64,000 nt of DNA, taken from assembly GCA_029960065.1 (NCBI GenBank), contig JASCOF010000001.1:186001-250000 (forward strand), read 5' to 3'. The notes under the pieces were generated by a model. The model saw only the letters and a program-made list of their open reading frames with translations. It was not told the origin of the DNA and ran no database searches. Source of the DNA: Flavobacteriaceae bacterium PS02336. Its GTDB lineage: Bacteria > Bacteroidota > Bacteroidia > Flavobacteriales > Flavobacteriaceae. Shown here in pieces: positions 35,201 to 42,771 of the stretch (position 1 is its first letter; every line of letters begins with the position of its first letter). Both the position numbers and the translations under genes were made by a program.

Positions 35201-35251
35201 AGTGCTATTAAATCGGAAGAGTCTAAAACAAATTCGTCGATTAATAGATAG
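32237..35251 (+). CDS. Large exported TPR protein
   Basis: This 1004-residue protein has a signal peptide (LSWFFLFQIILISTTVSAQ) and then repeated 34-residue-type helices with signatures such as YYEQKNYEKAISQFNKII, YYHLGLSYLNIGKKQEAL and YNIGYTYFKLKEYDQAANSF, at least 15 TPR-like units through to the C-terminus. It is probably a periplasmic scaffold. The gene order with a barrel-like outer-membrane protein 1.2 kb downstream, across the phzF gene, recurs in flavobacteria to my knowledge, but the pairing of function is inference. No enzyme motif is seen. Confidence 0.88.
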   Translation: MRKLSWFFLFQIILISTTVSAQKSAIYTYDLKDFDKALALYNDKQYASAQLIFEHVKNTEVTEEVKSDCAFYIANCAIRTNKANADALVEKFVSDYPTSTKQNQAYIEAAQFFFEQGNYPKALQWFDKVDESYMSKAESDKFNFMKGYSYFNAKKKKEATNYFNKVVNSKEYGSQAKYYLGFMAYEGDDYKEATKYFDEVSGEEKYKEKLSYYQADMNFKLGNFQKAIDLGQTAMAKSNALEQSELNKIIGESYFNLKQYDKAIPFLEKYQGKKGKWNNTDFYQLGYAYYEQKNYEKAISQFNKIIEGKDFVAQNAYYHLGLSYLNIGKKQEALNAFKNASEMDFNAQIQEDAALNYAKLSYDIGNAYQAVPGILLDFLKKYPNNSSRSEVEKLLVDSYISSKNYKEALALLEKNRTAENKAAYQKVLFYRGVELYNESNYQEAGKMFKSAISEQKTPEFTARATFWKAETEYLNDDMQNALLTYKQFAGMAGAKATDEYKNINYNIGYTYFKLKEYDQAANSFQAQIDNSPSDKVRLNDSYLRLGDCRFVTSKYSAANEAYGKAIAAKGVDADYAQFQKALSYGFMSNNAKKVDELNNFIQMYKKSSYRDDALYELGNTYVAEKKNDQALKTYDQLISEFPNGSFTSKAVLKQGLIYYNSDRDQQALTKFKKVAAEFPKTPEALEAVSTARLIYVDSGKVDEYATWVRTLDFVEVSDAELDNDTYDAAFKQYSQNNSKVAITGFAGYVSKFPAGLHALEANFYLGQLYYAEGSETKSTSNYQYVAEQPRSEFTEQALNRLAQIYLKAKDCDKAIPVLKRLENEADYPQNKTFAQANLMKCYYDKKDYDNSVIAAEKVLENAKSDAGVKADAQIIVARAAIQTGNEDKAKTAYAKLLTTSKGELAAEALYYDAYFKTKEGKFEASNTAVQKLAKNYSSYKYYGAKGLVLMAKNFYGLKDSYQATFILDNVINNFTDYPDVVEEAKKELSAIKSEESKTNSSINR

Positions 35252-35435
35252 AAAAAAGAGAATAGAAAAAAGAATAGAGAATATAGATTGAGTCAAAGAT
35301 TGGAAAATCTATTCGTTTTATTCTATGTTCCATTTTCTAAAAAAATAGTGAGTATAGAACTATAGATATTAAAGCAAAGATTGGAAAGTCTATTCTCTAT
35401 ATTCTTTGTTCTATTTTCTAAAAAAGAAGAAAAAA
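35252..35435. repeat. Duplicated ~50-bp sequence between TPR and phzF genes
   Basis: CAAAGATTGGAAA(A/G)TCTATTC starts two copies of about 50 bases, at 35294-35345 and 35373-35424, both ending ATTTTCTAAAAAA. The second copy abuts the phzF start. The region downstream of phzF (36300-36430) carries related words (AGAGAATAGA, ATAGA). Confidence 0.75.
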
Positions 35436-36299
35436 ATGAGTTTACCTTTTTATATAGTTGATGTTTTTGCTGATAAAAAATATGCTGGAAACCAATTGGC
35501 GGTTTTTATGGATGCAGAAAAATTGAGTTCTCAGGAAATGCAACAGATTGCACGAGAAATTAATTTTGCCGAAAGCACATTTGTTACAAAACTAGACAAA
35601 GAAAATAATAAAGCTGAAATAAGAATTTTTACGCCAGCGCACGAAATGCAGTTTGCAGGACATCCTATAATTGGAACTTCGTGGGTTTTAATGAACAAAA
35701 TATTTGAAAATGCTCCAGCAGAAATAAAACTTGAAGTTCCGATTGGACCAATTGCAATTCATAAATCTGATGACTTGATTTGGTTAAAAGCAGCGCAGCC
35801 AAAGTTTTGGGATGTTTTTTCAAAAGAAGATTTCACACAATTCAGTAATCTGAAAGTGAGTGATTTTGAAAATCAATTTCCTGTTCAAGAAGTTACCACA
35901 GGAAGTGCTTTTGTAATGGTTGGATTAAGCAGTAAAAGAGCTCTTGAAAATCTGATTTTAGAAAAAGACAAAACAGATCAATGGCTGAAACAGCATTGTA
36001 AAACAGACCATAGAGGACTTTATTTTTATTATTTAGAAGGAGAAAAACTGTTCAGCAGAATGTTATGTATTGAACATAATCAATTGGTTGAAGATGCAGC
36101 GACTGGAAGTGCTAGTACCTGTTTACAGGCTTTTCTTTTAAAATATCATAAACCTGAATTTGAATTGATTAATTATCAGGGAGATTATATAGGACGTCCG
36201 TCTCAAATTTATTTTAAAGGTAAATTAGCTGAAAATGATTTCGATATTAAAATTGGAGGAAAAGCTCAATTTGTTGCTAAAGGAGAATGGGAAGATTAA
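35436..36299 (+). CDS. PhzF family protein
   Basis: The 287 residues start at ATG 35436; the earlier TTG (35406) lies in a repeat. The PhzF fold is recognised by FYIVDVFADKKYAGNQLAVF, INFAESTFV with the catalytic Glu, RIFTPAHEMQFAGHPIIGTS, and EDAATGSASTCL near the C-terminus. PhzF catalyses an isomerisation in phenazine synthesis, but no other phenazine genes are present, and most such orphans in bacteria have unknown roles. It lies between the TPR gene and an outer-membrane protein gene, with repeat-rich spacers on both sides. Confidence 0.9.
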   Translation: MSLPFYIVDVFADKKYAGNQLAVFMDAEKLSSQEMQQIAREINFAESTFVTKLDKENNKAEIRIFTPAHEMQFAGHPIIGTSWVLMNKIFENAPAEIKLEVPIGPIAIHKSDDLIWLKAAQPKFWDVFSKEDFTQFSNLKVSDFENQFPVQEVTTGSAFVMVGLSSKRALENLILEKDKTDQWLKQHCKTDHRGLYFYYLEGEKLFSRMLCIEHNQLVEDAATGSASTCLQAFLLKYHKPEFELINYQGDYIGRPSQIYFKGKLAENDFDIKIGGKAQFVAKGEWED

Positions 36300-36437
36300 T
36301 AAAGAACAAAGAGAATAGAATAAAGAAAATAGATTTTAGAATATAGATAGAGAACAAAGAGTTTTAGCATAAGAATTAAGAAGTAGTATAAGTCTATTTT
36401 CGGTAATCTTTACTCTATACTCTTAAAAAAAAGAAAT

Positions 36438-38189
36438 ATGAAATTAAATTGCCAGTATAAAATTATCGTTTTACTAGTGTTATTTGTAGGTCAGTTTTCG
36501 ATTGCGCAAAAGAAGAATGAAAGCATCGGTACTGAAACTGTAAATGTGGTAAAACCTTATTCGCCGACTATTTCAGATGCTTTTAAAGTAAAAGAAAATC
36601 CTTCGCTTGACGACAGCGGGAATCAGCCGAAAGAAGTAATTAAATACAGTATTCTATCTGTTCCTGTGGCCTCGACTTTTACACCGTCTAAAGGAAAAGC
36701 TGAAGGTGTGGAAAAAGCCAAAAAAGAAAGATTATTTAATAATTACGCTACTTTAGGACTTGGAAATTACAGTACTTTAAATGCAGAATTATTCGTAAAT
36801 CAGGATTTAGGAAACAACGATTATTTGGCAGGAATGTTTCGTCACCACTCTTCACAAGGCGGTATTAAAGATGTGGAACTAAATGATGAATTTTACGATA
36901 CTGCAATTAATGTAGGCTACGGTCAAAACAATAGAGATAATTCTTGGAATGTCGATTTAGGATATCAAAATCAAATTTATAATTGGTATGGACTTCCAGC
37001 AGATTTTGGCTCAACAATTCCAGATCAGCGTTATGATTTAGTAAATAGTATCAATCCAGATCATTCTTTTAACACCATTTGGCTTGGTGGAAATGCTGAA
37101 TTTACAGAGAGTATTTTTAGTAATCTTGCTGCCAAATTCACGCATTTTTCAGACAGTTATTCTTCATCAGAAAATAGATTTTATGTAAAGCCAACTTTTA
37201 CTGTTGATGTAATGGATCAGGCTATAAAAACCAATGTTATTATAGATCACGTAAGCGGTTCTTTTAAAAATAATTATTTACAGGATAATACAGAAGCCGT
37301 AAAATATGGTTTTACAAATGTTGGAATTGAGCCAAGTTTTGTAATTCATGAAAACGATTGGACATTAGAATTGGGAGCAGGAGTTTTCTACAGCGGAGAT
37401 ACAGAAAACAGTGGTAATAAATTTTATTTGTATCCAAAAGTAAACGCTTCTTATAAATTGGTTGGCGATTTAATGATCTTCTATACAGGAGTAGATGGCG
37501 GTTTAAAACAGAATTCGTATGCTGATTTTGTGACCGAAAATCCGTTTTTGTCTCCAACTTTAAATATGCGTCCGTCGAGTACTCAATATAATGTTTTTGC
37601 TGGTTTGAAAGGAAAGCTGGCAAATAATGTCAATTATAATTTGACGGGTTCTTATATGAATGAAAAGGATAAAGCATTATTTAAAGCAAATGATTACACG
37701 GAAGTAATCATAAATGAAGACTACGCTTTTGGAAATTCATTTGGAGTAGTTTATGAAGATATTAGAACTTTACGATTTTATGCAGAATTAAAAGCAGATT
37801 TCTCTCAAAATGTAACATTCGGCATCAACGGAACTTTCAATAGTTACAATACAGACAACGTAATCGAAGCATGGAATTTGCCTACAATGAAATTAAGTTC
37901 AACTTTAGACGTTAATATTACGAAGCAATGGTATGCAGGATTGAATGTGTTTTATGTGGGAGAAAGAAAAGATATGCAGTCAAACACAACAATTGTAACA
38001 GATCCTCAGGTTATAACTTTAAAAAGTTATTTTGATGCCAATGCGCACGTTGGTTATAAGTTTAGTGATCGTTTAACGTTTTTCTTAAAAGCTAATAATA
38101 TTGGAAATCAAGCCTATCAAAAATGGTTGAATTACCCAGTTCAAGGATTCCAGATTTTAGGAGGAGCAAATTATAAGTTTGATTTTTAG
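36438..38189 (+). CDS. Outer-membrane beta-barrel protein (TonB-dependent-receptor-like)
   Basis: The 583 residues begin with a signal peptide (IVLLVLFVGQFSIAQKK). The body alternates aromatic and polar residues typical of a barrel, with many GNN and NN turns, and the last residues are NYKFDF, ending in Phe as expected for outer-membrane assembly. The end of the barrel (SDRLTFFLKANNIGNQAYQKW) resembles TonB-dependent receptors, but there is no obvious plug domain or TonB box, and the length is short for that family. It may be a porin-like or assembly protein. It is followed by two tandem terminators. Confidence 0.7.
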   Translation: MKLNCQYKIIVLLVLFVGQFSIAQKKNESIGTETVNVVKPYSPTISDAFKVKENPSLDDSGNQPKEVIKYSILSVPVASTFTPSKGKAEGVEKAKKERLFNNYATLGLGNYSTLNAELFVNQDLGNNDYLAGMFRHHSSQGGIKDVELNDEFYDTAINVGYGQNNRDNSWNVDLGYQNQIYNWYGLPADFGSTIPDQRYDLVNSINPDHSFNTIWLGGNAEFTESIFSNLAAKFTHFSDSYSSSENRFYVKPTFTVDVMDQAIKTNVIIDHVSGSFKNNYLQDNTEAVKYGFTNVGIEPSFVIHENDWTLELGAGVFYSGDTENSGNKFYLYPKVNASYKLVGDLMIFYTGVDGGLKQNSYADFVTENPFLSPTLNMRPSSTQYNVFAGLKGKLANNVNYNLTGSYMNEKDKALFKANDYTEVIINEDYAFGNSFGVVYEDIRTLRFYAELKADFSQNVTFGINGTFNSYNTDNVIEAWNLPTMKLSSTLDVNITKQWYAGLNVFYVGERKDMQSNTTIVTDPQVITLKSYFDANAHVGYKFSDRLTFFLKANNIGNQAYQKWLNYPVQGFQILGGANYKFDF

Positions 38190-38209
38190 GCTTTTGCCAA
38201 AAAGATACT

Positions 38210-38250
38210 AAGGCACAAAGAGTATGTAATATTAAAGTGCCTTTTTTTTT
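38210..38250 (+). terminator. Terminator of the outer-membrane protein gene
   Basis: A 7-bp stem, AAGGCAC / GTGCCTT, with a 20-nt loop, followed by T9 (38242-38250). It is the first of two adjacent terminators. Confidence 0.7.
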
Positions 38251-38308
38251 CAGCCATGAACTCATGAATTTTTTGGAGTAGATTCGTGAATTCTTGGCTG
38301 TTTTTTTT
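38251..38308 (+). terminator. Second tandem terminator
   Basis: Immediately after the first T run, CAGCCA (38251-38256) pairs with TGGCTG (38295-38300) and the arms continue with TGAATT-type pairing in between; T8 follows (38301-38308). Confidence 0.65.
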
Positions 38309-38319
38309 AATAAAGAAAA

Positions 38320-38362
38320 AACCTTTGCATCTTTGCATCTCAGAACCTCAGTACCTCAAAAT
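38320..38362. repeat. Copy of the dispersed CTTTGCATCT... element
   Basis: CCTTTGCATCTTTGCATCTC and AGAACCTCAGTACCTC form the reverse-complement form of the element at 5524-5562 and 14311-14345. It lies directly before the 38365 gene. Confidence 0.6.
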
Positions 38363-38364
38363 AA

Positions 38365-38814
38365 ATGACTTTTAAAGAAAAAATATATTCTCATTATACA
38401 CAAATGGTTCAAGACAGAATGGATGTTTTTAGAGACATGATTTCAAACTTGACCGAAGATTCTAAAAACGATGCCAAAGGTTCTGCCGGCGATAAACATG
38501 AAACTGCTTTGTCTATGATGCATATCGAGCAGGAAAAATTAACGAATAAGCTTAAAGAAGCAATCGAACAAAAATCGATTTTAGATAAAATTGACCCACT
38601 TAAAACTACTGAAAATATAGTTTTAGGAAGTTTGGTCAAAGCAAACGGCATCTACTTATATGTTAGTGTTGCTTTGCCTAAAATTACAATTGACGGAATT
38701 AATGTTATTGCACTTTCTCCTCAGTCACCTTTAGGAAATCATTTAATCGGAAATAAAGCTGGATTTCAGTTTGAGATAAATAAGACGCATTATACTATTG
38801 AAAATGTTGAATAA
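38365..38814 (+). CDS. Gre-factor-like small protein (GreA/B C-terminal fold)
   Basis: The 149 residues begin with a helical, charged N-terminal half (about 1-70) that looks like a coiled coil, then ENIVLGSLVKANGIYLYVSV and ALSPQSPLGNHLIGNKAGF. SPLG...L.G...G at the C-terminus is the hallmark of the FKBP-like domain of GreA/GreB transcription elongation factors. The N-terminal part is shorter and lacks the acidic tip I would expect of a true Gre factor, so it may bind RNA polymerase without cleavage activity. The following gene starts 21 bases after it. The call is from motif resemblance only. Confidence 0.55.
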   Translation: MTFKEKIYSHYTQMVQDRMDVFRDMISNLTEDSKNDAKGSAGDKHETALSMMHIEQEKLTNKLKEAIEQKSILDKIDPLKTTENIVLGSLVKANGIYLYVSVALPKITIDGINVIALSPQSPLGNHLIGNKAGFQFEINKTHYTIENVE

Positions 38815-38835
38815 TTAATTTTAAAAAGAACAGTT

Positions 38836-40407
38836 ATGAGATTTTTTTTTGCTTTTATGATTTTAATGAGCATGCATTTAAGTGCTCAAAATAGTGAATT
38901 TAAGGTTTATGATAATGGCTTGATTTATTCTGAAAGTTCTGTGAATAAACTCAAACATATTGTTGATTCATTAAATCTTAAATTTAAAATATGTGAATTC
39001 AATAAAACATTTTTTCCTATAGGTCAAGCTAAAGCTAATTTTGTGAAATTATCAAAATCAGATGCTGTAAAAGCTGAAAAAGATCTTAAAAACGGGATTT
39101 CATATTCAGAATTAAAAGCAAAGTATCCAAAAGGTGTTTACAAGGAGGATTTAGTTGTTTTAAAATCTAATTATACTAATTACAATAATGAAGAACGTGT
39201 CGATTTTTCAAGTTTGCCTTTAGGGAAAAGAGGTGAACAGGAAATAGTTACCGCAGAAAAAAAAGATATCGATTCTTATAAAGATGGTTTCAAAGGTAAG
39301 TGGATTTTTGTATTTGAAGATAAAACAGAATATTCGAAAGAATCTTTAGAGGCATATTATTTTATTGAAGAATTTAAGTCAAAACCTATTTCTGATAAAT
39401 ATGCAAGATTAATTCAGTATTCAGATTGTTTGGTAGATACAACAGCACAGATTTTTTATGATAACGCGAAAGATTCAGGCGTTAGATATTTAGACACTAT
39501 TCAAACTAAAGCACAAAAATTTGAAATTTATATTGAGCAAGTTTTAAAGAAACCAACTTTTGACGACGAAAAGTTCTCACTTTTGTATGGTTTTGATGAA
39601 ATGGCTTTTGATAAAAAATCAAAGAAAAAGAATAAAGAAGATATTGTTAAAAAAGAGTTGATAGAAAAAGATTTTGAAATTTTTCATAAAAATCTGAATA
39701 AATGGGAAACATTAAGACTTGTAAGAGTAGATTCTTTGAGAAAAGCAGATAAAAATTTTGATCTTATGCTAAATGAAGCATTAGCAGAAGCAAAAATAAC
39801 TAAGTCTTCCGATGATCAATTTGAAGAGTATGTGGGTCGTTATGTTAACAAGGGAGAAGAACTTGAATTAAAAAGAAATAGAAGAGTAATTGGAGGATGT
39901 AGTATGGATGACAGCCCTCGAGTTCATGCCCTAAATATTGCAATTCTTTCTGCAGAAACTATAAAATGGGAAATTTTTCTTAGATCTCATTTAAACATTA
40001 TGAACGATCGTTTTGATAGAGTAAGCGATGGAAGTTATGCTCAGGCAGCAAGGAGCACTTATATTAAAGAGATAGAAGTTTTAGATATAAACGTTCTGGA
40101 TTTAATTTTAGGAATTTCACTCAGAATAGAGAATCCATCAAAAAATCATTATTATTCAAGCATTAACAGAGTAGGTCGGGCTCTTTCAGAAACAGAAAAT
40201 CCTCAACTGATTGAAAACAGTTTGTTGGATATGATTGGTGATAATGATCTAGATGATTACAATAGAGTTTTAATGTATTATTTGTTTGAAAATTATAATT
40301 ATAACTTGAAAGACGAGAATGCTAAAAAACTAAATCAATCCAAATTACAACTGGCAGTAGCTAAAATGCCTATTTATATTTCTTCGAAAATTAATCTTGA
40401 GGATTAA
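38836..40407 (+). CDS. Exported protein of unknown function
   Basis: I do not recognise this 523-residue protein. It has a signal peptide (MRFFFAFMILMSMHLSAQ). There are two Cys-containing stretches, including GGCSMDDSPRVHAL near residue 355, a Lys-rich region near 255-275, and long helices. No repeat or enzyme motif is seen. It follows the Gre-like gene by 21 bases, so they may be cotranscribed. The closest neighbours do not suggest a function. Confidence 0.6.
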   Translation: MRFFFAFMILMSMHLSAQNSEFKVYDNGLIYSESSVNKLKHIVDSLNLKFKICEFNKTFFPIGQAKANFVKLSKSDAVKAEKDLKNGISYSELKAKYPKGVYKEDLVVLKSNYTNYNNEERVDFSSLPLGKRGEQEIVTAEKKDIDSYKDGFKGKWIFVFEDKTEYSKESLEAYYFIEEFKSKPISDKYARLIQYSDCLVDTTAQIFYDNAKDSGVRYLDTIQTKAQKFEIYIEQVLKKPTFDDEKFSLLYGFDEMAFDKKSKKKNKEDIVKKELIEKDFEIFHKNLNKWETLRLVRVDSLRKADKNFDLMLNEALAEAKITKSSDDQFEEYVGRYVNKGEELELKRNRRVIGGCSMDDSPRVHALNIAILSAETIKWEIFLRSHLNIMNDRFDRVSDGSYAQAARSTYIKEIEVLDINVLDLILGISLRIENPSKNHYYSSINRVGRALSETENPQLIENSLLDMIGDNDLDDYNRVLMYYLFENYNYNLKDENAKKLNQSKLQLAVAKMPIYISSKINLED

Positions 40408-40781
40408 TTTAATGTTTAGAAAAAACTTGGACAAAGTTAAATAATAAAATTTCTTGTTCCTCAAAATGATAAGATTGATCAAAGCGTAATTTTAGGAACG
40501 GATTTCCCTGTCTCTTTGTGAATCTTTTAAAAATTATTAATTAACTCAAAATTTAATTCAAAGAATCATATTAAACTTTAAATTTTAAAGCGTTTTTTGG
40601 TTCCAAATTAAAATTTTCAAGTTTCGAGCTTATTTTTACTTCTAAATTTTACATTTTACATGTAAAAACAAAATTATGGTTATAAATTGTAACTGAAATA
40701 ATTGTTTGTGTTTTTCAATTGTAACTAATATTTCATCTTTGCCTTATCAAATTAAAATTTAAAAAATAAAAATATAAAATT
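40408..40781. promoter_or_regulatory. Gene-free 374-bp region upstream of asnB with candidate operators
   Basis: No gene is seen. A perfect palindrome, TTTTACATGTAAAA (40654-40667), and two direct copies of AATTGTAACT (40685-40694 and 40717-40726, 32 bp apart, close to three helical turns) precede a -7-like CATCTTTG (40734-40741). These look like regulator sites for asnB, but the regulator is unknown. Confidence 0.5.
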
Positions 40782-42458
40782 ATGTGTGGAATTGTATGTG
40801 CCTTTGATCTTAAACAAAAAGCCGAAGCGTTAAGACCTCAAGTATTAGAAATGTCTAAAATCATTCGTCACCGTGGACCAGACTGGAGCGGAATTTACAG
40901 CAATGATAAAGCAATTCTTTCTCATGAGCGTTTGGCAATTGTAGATCCAGCTTCAGGAAAACAACCTTTATTTACAGAAGATAAAAAATTGGTTTTGGCT
41001 GCAAATGGTGAAATTTACAATCACAGAGAACTGCGCAAACAATTTGAAGGAAAATATAACTTTCAGACTGAAAGTGACTGTGAAGTTATTTTAGCTTTAT
41101 ACAAAGAAAAAGGAGTAAGTTTTGTTGATGAATTAAACGGAATCTTCGGTTTTGCCATTTATGATGTTGATAAAGATGAGTATTTTGTTGCTCGTGACCA
41201 CATGGGAATTATTCCATTATACATTGGATGGGATCAGCACGGAACTTTTTATGTTGCTTCTGAGTTAAAAGCTCTTGAAGGATATTGTACAAAAATTGAA
41301 TTATTTCCTCCAGGACATTATTTATCAAGTAAAGACGGTGAATTTGTACAATGGTACAAAAGAGACTGGGTTGATTATGATGCAGTAAAAGATAACGAAA
41401 CAAGTATTCCTGAAATCAAAAAAGCATTAGAAGCAGCGGTTCACAGACAATTAATGAGTGATGTTCCTTACGGAGTTTTACTTTCAGGAGGTTTAGATTC
41501 GTCTATTACTTCGGCTGTAGCCAAAAAATTTGCGCAAAAACGTATTGAGTCAGATGATACAACAGATGCTTGGTATCCGCAATTGCACTCTTTCTCTGTT
41601 GGTTTAGAAGGTTCACCAGATTTAGCGGCAGCGAGAAAAGTGGCAGATCATATTGGAACGATTCACCACGAAATTAAATTTACAATTCAAGAAGGTTTAG
41701 ATGCTGTTCGTGATGTAATTTACAACCTTGAAACTTACGATGTAACTACAGTAAGAGCTTCGACTCCAATGTGGTTAATGGCGAGAGTTATCAAATCAAT
41801 GGGAATCAAAATGGTCCTTTCTGGAGAAGGTGCAGATGAGTTATTTGGAGGATATTTATATTTTCACAAAGCGCCAAACGCTAGAGAATTCCACGAGGAA
41901 AACGTTCGTAAATTAGGTAAACTACACATGTACGATTGTTTACGTGCCAACAAAAGTTTGGCAGCTTGGGGAATTGAAGGACGTGTCCCTTTCTTAGACA
42001 AAGAATTTATGGATGTTGCCATGCGCATCAACCCACAAGATAAAATGATCAACAAAGAACATCCGATGGAAAAATGGGTTGTTCGTAAAGCATTTGAAGA
42101 CATGCTTCCGGAAAGTGTTGCGTGGAGACAAAAAGAGCAGTTTTCTGATGGAGTAGGATACAGCTGGATCGATACTTTGAAAGAAGTGGTAGCAAGAGAA
42201 GTTTCAGACGAGCAATTGGCAAACGCAAGATTTAAATTCCCATTGCAGACACCAACTTCTAAAGAAGAATATTACTATCGTTCGATTTTTACAGAACATT
42301 TCCCAAGTGATGCGGCGGCGTTATGTGTGCCTCAGGAAGCTAGTGTGGCTTGTAGTACAAAAATCGCTTTAGAATGGGATGAAGCATTCAAAAACATTAA
42401 CGATCCATCTGGAAGAGCGGTTGCAAGTGTTCACGATGATGCCTACGCTAAAGCATAA
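40782..42458 (+). CDS. asnB: Asparagine synthase (glutamine-hydrolysing)
   Basis: This is the glutamine-dependent asparagine synthetase, 558 residues. MCGIVCAFDL gives the N-terminal nucleophile Cys2. The glutaminase residues are in HERLAIVDP (Arg50) and AANGEIYN (Asn75). The C-terminal ATP-pyrophosphatase/synthetase domain has SGGLDSS at 235-241 and LSGEGADELFGGYLYFHKAP. It makes Asn from Asp, Gln and ATP through a beta-aspartyl-AMP intermediate. A paralogue follows 313 bases downstream. A hairpin follows the stop. Confidence 0.96.
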   Translation: MCGIVCAFDLKQKAEALRPQVLEMSKIIRHRGPDWSGIYSNDKAILSHERLAIVDPASGKQPLFTEDKKLVLAANGEIYNHRELRKQFEGKYNFQTESDCEVILALYKEKGVSFVDELNGIFGFAIYDVDKDEYFVARDHMGIIPLYIGWDQHGTFYVASELKALEGYCTKIELFPPGHYLSSKDGEFVQWYKRDWVDYDAVKDNETSIPEIKKALEAAVHRQLMSDVPYGVLLSGGLDSSITSAVAKKFAQKRIESDDTTDAWYPQLHSFSVGLEGSPDLAAARKVADHIGTIHHEIKFTIQEGLDAVRDVIYNLETYDVTTVRASTPMWLMARVIKSMGIKMVLSGEGADELFGGYLYFHKAPNAREFHEENVRKLGKLHMYDCLRANKSLAAWGIEGRVPFLDKEFMDVAMRINPQDKMINKEHPMEKWVVRKAFEDMLPESVAWRQKEQFSDGVGYSWIDTLKEVVAREVSDEQLANARFKFPLQTPTSKEEYYYRSIFTEHFPSDAAALCVPQEASVACSTKIALEWDEAFKNINDPSGRAVASVHDDAYAKA

Positions 42459-42771
42459 TACGAGTTTAATTTTTAGAATTAGTATATATATTGCCGAAAG
42501 ACGTTCTTGAAAAAGAACGTCTTTCTTGTCTAAAATTGTTAAATTCTATTTTTCAGTTCTTTATAAAAAGTTTTTGGTAATTAATAAGTTTACTTTTTTT
42601 ATATTTGGCATTCTCCCAAATAAAGTTAAATCACTTAGATTTTAATATCAAAAAATATAGGAAAGCAAAAAATAATATTTAGTTTTGCTTTCAGTGAAAA
42701 TTTTTAATGATTTTTTAATGTGCAGTTCATTTTAAGATTGCACAAATACAATAAATAATAAATAGAATAGT
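42459..42771 (+). promoter_or_regulatory. Gene-free 313-bp spacer between the two asnB-like genes
   Basis: It holds the asnB terminator (42497-42524), a second hairpin GAAAGCAAAA (42661-42670) with TTTTGCTTTC (42683-42692), a TAGTTTTG (42680-42687) that could be a -7 element, and TGTGCA (42719-42724) with TGCACA (42739-42744). No gene is seen. Confidence 0.5.
42497..42524 (+). terminator. asnB terminator hairpin
   Basis: A 12-bp perfect stem, AAAGACGTTCTT / AAGAACGTCTTT, closes a GAAA tetraloop. The T tract after it is short (CTTTCTTGTCT). Confidence 0.7.

Noticed and set aside
35436..36299. Phenazine biosynthesis locus
   Set aside because: Only a PhzF homologue is present; no phzA-E or phzG neighbours.
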